From JAWOHX01 sp046484975 (lineage in GTDB: Bacteria; Bacillota; Clostridia; DUPQ01), in the NCBI GenBank assembly GCA_046484975.1, contig JAWOHX010000103.1, positions 1 to 62,385 on the forward strand: a stretch of 62,385 nt of DNA. Direction: 5' to 3'. Made by a program: the position numbers and the translations under genes. How positions within the stretch are numbered: position 1 is the first letter of the stretch; each line of letters begins with the position of its first letter. The notes below the pieces were generated by a model. It was not told the DNA's origin. It did not search any database and was given only the letters and a program-made list of their open reading frames with translations. This document shows, piece by piece, positions 58,738 to 62,385 of the stretch.

Positions 58738-59184
58738 ATGACATTCATACAAATATTCGCTGAGTTCAAGTTCATCATCATCCCCTGCATCGCCTGGGTG
58801 ACAGCCCAGTTCATCAAATTCGCCATCCATCTCTTCAAAACGAGGAGAATTGACTTCACCAAATTCACCGGGTCGGGGGGGATGCCCAGTTCCCATACCG
58901 CCCTGACCGTCTGCCTGGCCACCCTCATCGGTTTTTCAGAAGGGCTCAGGTCCCCCTTGTTCGGCCTCGCATTGATTTTCGCCCTTGTGGTGATGTACGA
59001 CGCAGCCGGGGTCAGGAGGGCAAGCGGAAAGCAGGCCAAGGTGCTCAACAGGATGCTGTATCACCAGAAAGGGGACGATTACCATCTGGAGGAGGTGCTC
59101 AAGGAGCTCATCGGACATACCCCGGTGGAAGTCATCACCGGCGCGGCGCTCGGTATCCTGATTGCCTATCTCCTGATGCCATAA
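58738..59184 (+). CDS. Divergent PAP2-family membrane protein (DUF212/YuiD-like)
   Basis: A 148-aa membrane protein with about four hydrophobic segments. It has GSGGMPSSHTALTVCLATLIG (SSHTA phosphatase-like motif) and VVMYDAAGVRRASGKQAKVLN. These mark the divergent PAP2 family; an undecaprenyl or prenyl-phosphate substrate has been suggested from context only. Translation starts 1 nt after the ispA stop codon. This gene between ispA and dxs recurs in several clostridia. Confidence 0.88.
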   Translation: MTFIQIFAEFKFIIIPCIAWVTAQFIKFAIHLFKTRRIDFTKFTGSGGMPSSHTALTVCLATLIGFSEGLRSPLFGLALIFALVVMYDAAGVRRASGKQAKVLNRMLYHQKGDDYHLEEVLKELIGHTPVEVITGAALGILIAYLLMP

Positions 59185-59252
59185 GAGGCAGATAATGAAA
59201 GAAACAGAGAGGTATTGTGGTGTAATCGACTTCCTTGCACCCCGGCCCATGC

Positions 59253-59301
59253 TTTTCGGGTGGACATGTGGATTCCTAATCACCCGGAAGTATGCTATAA
59301 T
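59253..59301 (+). promoter_or_regulatory. Extended -10 promoter and inverted repeat before the OLE-type RNA
   Basis: TGCTATAAT at 59293-59301 is an extended -10 (TGn-TATAAT) with no good -35. Just upstream is an imperfect inverted repeat TTTTCGGGTG (59253-59262) / CACCCGGAAG (59281-59290). Transcription would begin at about 59308. Confidence 0.55.
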
Positions 59302-59307
59302 GACAAT

Positions 59308-59925
59308 CCTAATTGCAGATTGAAAATGAAATAAGGGTGGCGCAGTATTCTAGTCAGTGCTGCCGGCATCGAAGACGGGCCTAAAAATCCGTTAAAGAGC
59401 ACATCGATGAAGTTCCTTGCATTGGCTTGTTACGCCCAGTAGTGGGCTGGTGCCGGGAGTTAAGATTTAGGGGCAGCCTGCAATGGCATGCAGGCGGCGA
59501 CCCCTTTATCGTGGAGATTCTGTTGTCAGGGAGAGGCTGCTTGTCAGCAAGGACGTGGCACGGAAGAAAACCTGTTCAGGGAAGCCTGTTCAGTGTAGCT
59601 TGCCTTGAGTGGAGTTGAGCGGATTACGGATCATGTCAATGGGCAACGGCCGTTGCCATAAAGATAATTGCTGCATGAAACCAACTTTGCAAAAGAGGAT
59701 AGGTGCCGGAAAAGCTGTTGAGGAAATCTCCTAGACTGTTCTTTGGAGATGCATCAAGCATTGCGGTGTAGACTAAGTGGCAATCAGGCAATATTACCGG
59801 TAACGGAGTAACGTAGGCTTTAATGGGAAACCACTGTTCCGGCGACGGGCAGCAGCGTATGGGGAAATCCGGCCTGACCTGAAGTCGCAAAATTTACTTG
59901 GTGTATCGCCACTCTTATTTTTTTT
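59308..59925 (+). ncRNA. OLE-type RNA (ornate, large, extremophilic RNA)
   Basis: The 0.6-kb stretch has no credible ORF but is rich in compact structure. Examples are GCCCA-GTAG-TGGGC at 59434-59447, nested AGGGG/CCCCT and CCTGCA/TGCAGG at 59469-59505, a perfect dyad GGCAACGGCCGTTGCC at 59642-59657, and AACGGAGTAACG further on. The end may be at T8 (59918-59925). Location between ispA and dxs, directly before a small four-TM protein, and length near 600 nt are the defining context of OLE RNA, a membrane-bound ribonucleoprotein RNA of Firmicutes. The call is from context and structure; a covariance-model match was not run. Exact ends are inferred. Confidence 0.85.
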
Positions 59926-59942
59926 ATTCGGAGGGTTCATCA

Positions 59943-60542
59943 TTGGGCGTGTCAAAAAATAAAAACAGGACTTCAAAAAAAGACCATGGGAAAAAATGGA
60001 TCTTATTTTTGTTCATCTCCTCTTTCTTCATAGCTGCCTTCCTCATACTGATATCGACCAAAATCATGGAATCCCTGAACATCTATCTGGCAGTCGTTGT
60101 CATCCTCATCATCATATTCATCGGAATCCTGTTTGACACCATCGGCATGGCCGTGGCAGTGGCGGATATCTCCGTGTTCCATTCCAAGGCCTCCCACAAG
60201 CTCTTTGGCGCGCAAAAGGCCATCTGGCTCATCAGGCATGTGGACAAGGTCACCAGCATCTGCAACGATGTGGTGGGCGACATATGCGGGATCATCAGCG
60301 GTGCGGCAAGCACCATGGTCGTCTTTTATGTCGCAGGAACATTTGACAACAGCGGACGCTCCTGGGCAAATCTTGTGATAAGCGGGGCGGTTGCATCCCT
60401 GACCATCGGCGGCAAGGCCATCGGAAAAAGAATTGCTTTGAATAAAAAGAATGATATAGTATATAAAACAGGGATCATCCTGCAAGTTTTTTCCGGGAGA
60501 GATAGACCGAATGCGAAAGACAGCAAAAAGATTGATAGATGA
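59943..60542 (+). CDS. oapA: OLE-associated membrane protein (OapA-like)
   Basis: A 199-aa protein with a basic N-terminus (SKNKNRTSKKDHGKKW), four predicted membrane segments (~18-38, ~45-72, ~110-137, ~147-165) and a basic tail. Polar residues in GILFDTIGMAVAVADIS and NDVVGDICGIISGAAS within or next to the helices are reminiscent of CNNM/CorB-type membrane domains. OapA binds OLE RNA and brings it to the membrane. The start is TTG at 59943, 7 nt after GGAGGG. Its 3' end overlaps dxs by 32 nt. Confidence 0.88.
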   Translation: MGVSKNKNRTSKKDHGKKWILFLFISSFFIAAFLILISTKIMESLNIYLAVVVILIIIFIGILFDTIGMAVAVADISVFHSKASHKLFGAQKAIWLIRHVDKVTSICNDVVGDICGIISGAASTMVVFYVAGTFDNSGRSWANLVISGAVASLTIGGKAIGKRIALNKKNDIVYKTGIILQVFSGRDRPNAKDSKKIDR

Positions 60543-62257
60543 GATCAACCTCCCCGATGGGATCAAGTCCCTGAACCATGAACAACTGGATAAACTGTGC
60601 GTAGAAATCAGGGGGATCATCATCGATGCCATCTCCCAAAACGGAGGGCACCTGTCCTCCAACCTGGGCATCGTGGAGCTGACCGTCGCCATGCACAGGG
60701 TTTTTGATTTCAAGGAGGACGTCGTTGTCTGGGACGTGGGGCACCAGTCCTACGCCCATAAGATACTCACCGGCAGGAAAGACCTGTTCCATACCGTCAG
60801 AAGATACAAGGGGATTTCCGGCTTTCCCAAAAGAGAGGAAAGCGCATATGATTTCTTCAATACGGGACACAGCAGCACCGCCATCTCCGCGGCTTACGGG
60901 TATGCGAAAGCCAAGACCATGCGCAAGGAAAAGGGAACCTGTATCGCGGTGGTGGGGGACGGGGCCATGGCGGGAGGCATGTCCTTCGAGGCTCTCAACG
61001 ATGCAGGCTCCTACCAGGACGACCTGCTGGTCATTCTCAATGACAACGAGATGTCCATTTCAAAAAACGTCGGAAGCCTTCCAAGATATCTGGAAAGGAT
61101 CCGGGAGAAAAGCATTTACGCAAAAACGAATAAAAGAGTGAAGAGCCTGGTGGAACGGATCCCATGGATAGGGAAATGGCTCCGTGATTCCATCCATCGG
61201 TTGAAAGGCGCCATCAAATACTATTACACCCGGGAAGCCCTCTTTGAGGAGTTCGGCTTCAGGTATTATGGCCCTGTGGACGGCCACGATGTCAAAGCCC
61301 TTGTGAAAATCCTGGAAAGCATTAAGATCGTTCCCGGGCCTAAGCTGCTGCATGTCATCACAAAAAAAGGAAAGGGTTATGAAAAGGCCGAATGCCAGCC
61401 CCAGCAATACCACGGCGTAGGAAAGTTCGATGTGCTTAACGGGGTGGACAGCAACGGCATCGGCAAGACATTTTCCGAAGTAACCGGGGAGTTGCTGACC
61501 GGACATGCGGACCTTGATCCGGATGTGGTGGTGGTCTGTCCGGCCATGGCCATCGGGGCAGGCCTTACACCCTTCTGTGAGAAGTATCCGGAGCGGTTCT
61601 TCGACGTGGGCATCGCGGAACAGCATGCAGTGACCTTTGCGGCGGGAATGGCCTGCCAGTCCCTGAAACCCGTCGTGGTGATGTATTCTTCCTTCATGCA
61701 GAGGGCATATGACCAGATGCTGCATGATGTGTGCCTGATGAACCTGCATGTGGTGTTCTGCGTTGACCGGGCGGGGATTGTACCCTGCGACGGAGAGACC
61801 CACCAGGGCATCTATGACCTGGCCTATCTTGGGCACATGCCCAACCTGGAGATTTTTGCGCCTTCCAACCGGAAGGATTATGAGGCCTTCCTCAGCCACG
61901 GGCTTTACAAAGCAAAGGGACCTGTCGCCATCCGTTATCCCAAGGAAAGCTGCCGTGAGGAGCAATGGGAGGAACTGGATCCTTTCAAAGCCAGGATCTT
62001 ACGAAACGGGGAACACATCACGCTGATATCCTATGGCCGCATCCTTCATGAATGCATGAAGGCGGCTTTACTTCTGGAGGAGCAGGGGATACGGTGCGCT
62101 GTCATTGACCTAAGGTGCCTCAAGCCATTGGATCTTGCGACGATCGGGGAAATTGCACCGGAAACAACCCATATGATCTGCTTTGAGGACAGCATCCGGG
62201 AATCCGGATGCGGGGAGAAGATCGGATATTATCTGAAAGAGCATCATCCCCATGTAG
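60511..62257 (+). CDS. dxs: 1-deoxy-D-xylulose-5-phosphate synthase, 3'-truncated
   Basis: About 582 native residues of the first MEP-pathway enzyme (normal length ~620-640). Motifs are VVWDVGHQSYAHKIL, FNTGHSSTAISAAYGYA, the thiamine-diphosphate site GDGAMAGGMSFEALNDAG with NDNEMSIS, and the catalytic Glu region DVGIAEQHAVTFAAGMA. After GYYLKEHHPHVA the sequence stops matching and meets TAA at 62272. The remaining C-terminal ~45 residues are lost at the join near 62257. ATG at 60511 follows GGGAGAGA and lies within the OapA-like gene. Confidence 0.92.
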
Positions 62258-62385
62258 CAGACATGGGATGTTAACGCCGTTGCGTTCGAAGTCGCGGGAC
62301 GGGCATGGTTTGGCACCGGCGGCGGCGTGAGCCTCTTTGACGGCGTGACCTGGACGACCTATACCGAAGCCGACGGCCTGGCACG
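62258..62385 (+). CDS. Beta-propeller (Reg_prop-like) fragment, foreign, both ends missing
   Basis: Read from 62258 the frame is open to the edge and encodes DVNAVAFEVAGRAWFGTGGG then VSLFDGVTWTTYTEADGLA. This is one blade of the two-component-regulator propeller type (WFGT-GGVS-FDG-WTTYT--DGL), common in Chloroflexi, Bacteroidetes and other groups. The frame is shifted relative to dxs, and codon use is more GC-rich. I infer a chimeric contig end. Confidence 0.75.

Noticed and set aside
59572..59600. Direct repeat CCTGTTCAG (two copies) in the non-coding region as an attachment site.
   Set aside because: Only 9 nt, no integrase nearby; it fits internal structure of the RNA better.
59427..59890. 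Short ORFs on both strands inside the ispA-dxs gap (63 aa plus, 84 aa minus).
   Set aside because: No ribosome binding sites, no recognisable family, and they cut across the hairpins of the OLE-type RNA.
62200..62275. dxs as a natural pseudogene by frameshift.
   Set aside because: After the break there is no DXS sequence in any frame; instead an unrelated propeller with other codon use appears, so a chimeric join is more likely.
1..62385. CRISPR arrays, insertion sequences, prophage genes or rRNA operons.
   Set aside because: No spaced direct-repeat arrays, transposase motifs, phage structural genes or rRNA sequence were found in the window.

Overview
The window is a 62 kb piece of a low-to-moderate GC Firmicutes (Clostridia-like) chromosome, almost certainly a metagenome contig. 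Evidence: two T-box leaders, a PyrR-type leader, Firmicutes LexA boxes, GTG/TTG starts with strong GGAGG ribosome binding sites, an IspH-S1 fusion, and conserved gene orders (miaB-ricA-like-mutS-mutL-miaA-hfq-lexA/yneA; aroQ-pepQ; asp23-amaP-nusB-xseA-xseB-ispA-dxs). Both ends carry short GC-rich sequence that does not belong: about 1-362 (start of a YfcC-type transporter) and about 62258-62385 (two-component-regulator-type propeller repeat). They truncate pdaA at its 5' end and dxs at its 3' end, so I read them as chimeric assembly joins.

Layout. 363-8877: pdaA remnant, an RpiR regulator with a BaiN-like flavoprotein and a Cof-type HAD phosphatase, a HutP-like protein, then cmk-plsC-ispH/rpsA and a small Cys-tailed ORF overlapping a sorbitol-type dehydrogenase. 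8881-14313: tRNA-Leu(CAG) on the minus strand, murD, glpK, a divergent glycerophosphodiesterase, and a PyrR-leader-controlled uracil permease. 14347-24274: rsmD-coaD-coiled-coil protein, then the miaB to hfq DNA/RNA maintenance cluster, facing lexA; a divergent SOS promoter with LexA boxes drives a YneA-like LysM protein. 24363-36457: a shortened MetH-like protein, CapA lipoprotein, T-box-serS, acyl-CoA synthetase, lysA, a lipoprotein serpin, T-box-alaS, hinT, rpsU. 36459-46320: a divergent PurA-like enzyme back to back with a LysR regulator, engB, TatD, EamA and ilvE, yqeG-endonuclease IV-aroQ-pepQ, and an FAD dehydrogenase. 46491-51731: xpt plus a BMP-type nucleoside/purine ABC importer. 51791-55035: efp and an unusual thuA-Gfo/Idh-DUF2156 cassette. 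55062-62257: asp23-amaP-nusB-xseA-xseB-ispA-PAP2-like protein, a ~600 nt structured non-coding RNA, a four-helix membrane protein, and dxs.

The most striking element is that last stretch. A gene-free, structure-rich 0.6 kb segment lies between ispA and dxs and is followed by a small four-TM protein. This is the signature context of OLE RNA and its partner OapA, a membrane-associated ribonucleoprotein of Firmicutes whose molecular role is not fully understood. Other points of interest are the PurA paralogue with substituted active-site residues beside a LysR gene and a 20-bp perfect palindrome, the MetH remnant with a decayed pterin half, the secreted serpin, and the alaS T-box whose terminator hairpin lacks a U-tract. 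All calls are from reading the sequence; no database search was run.
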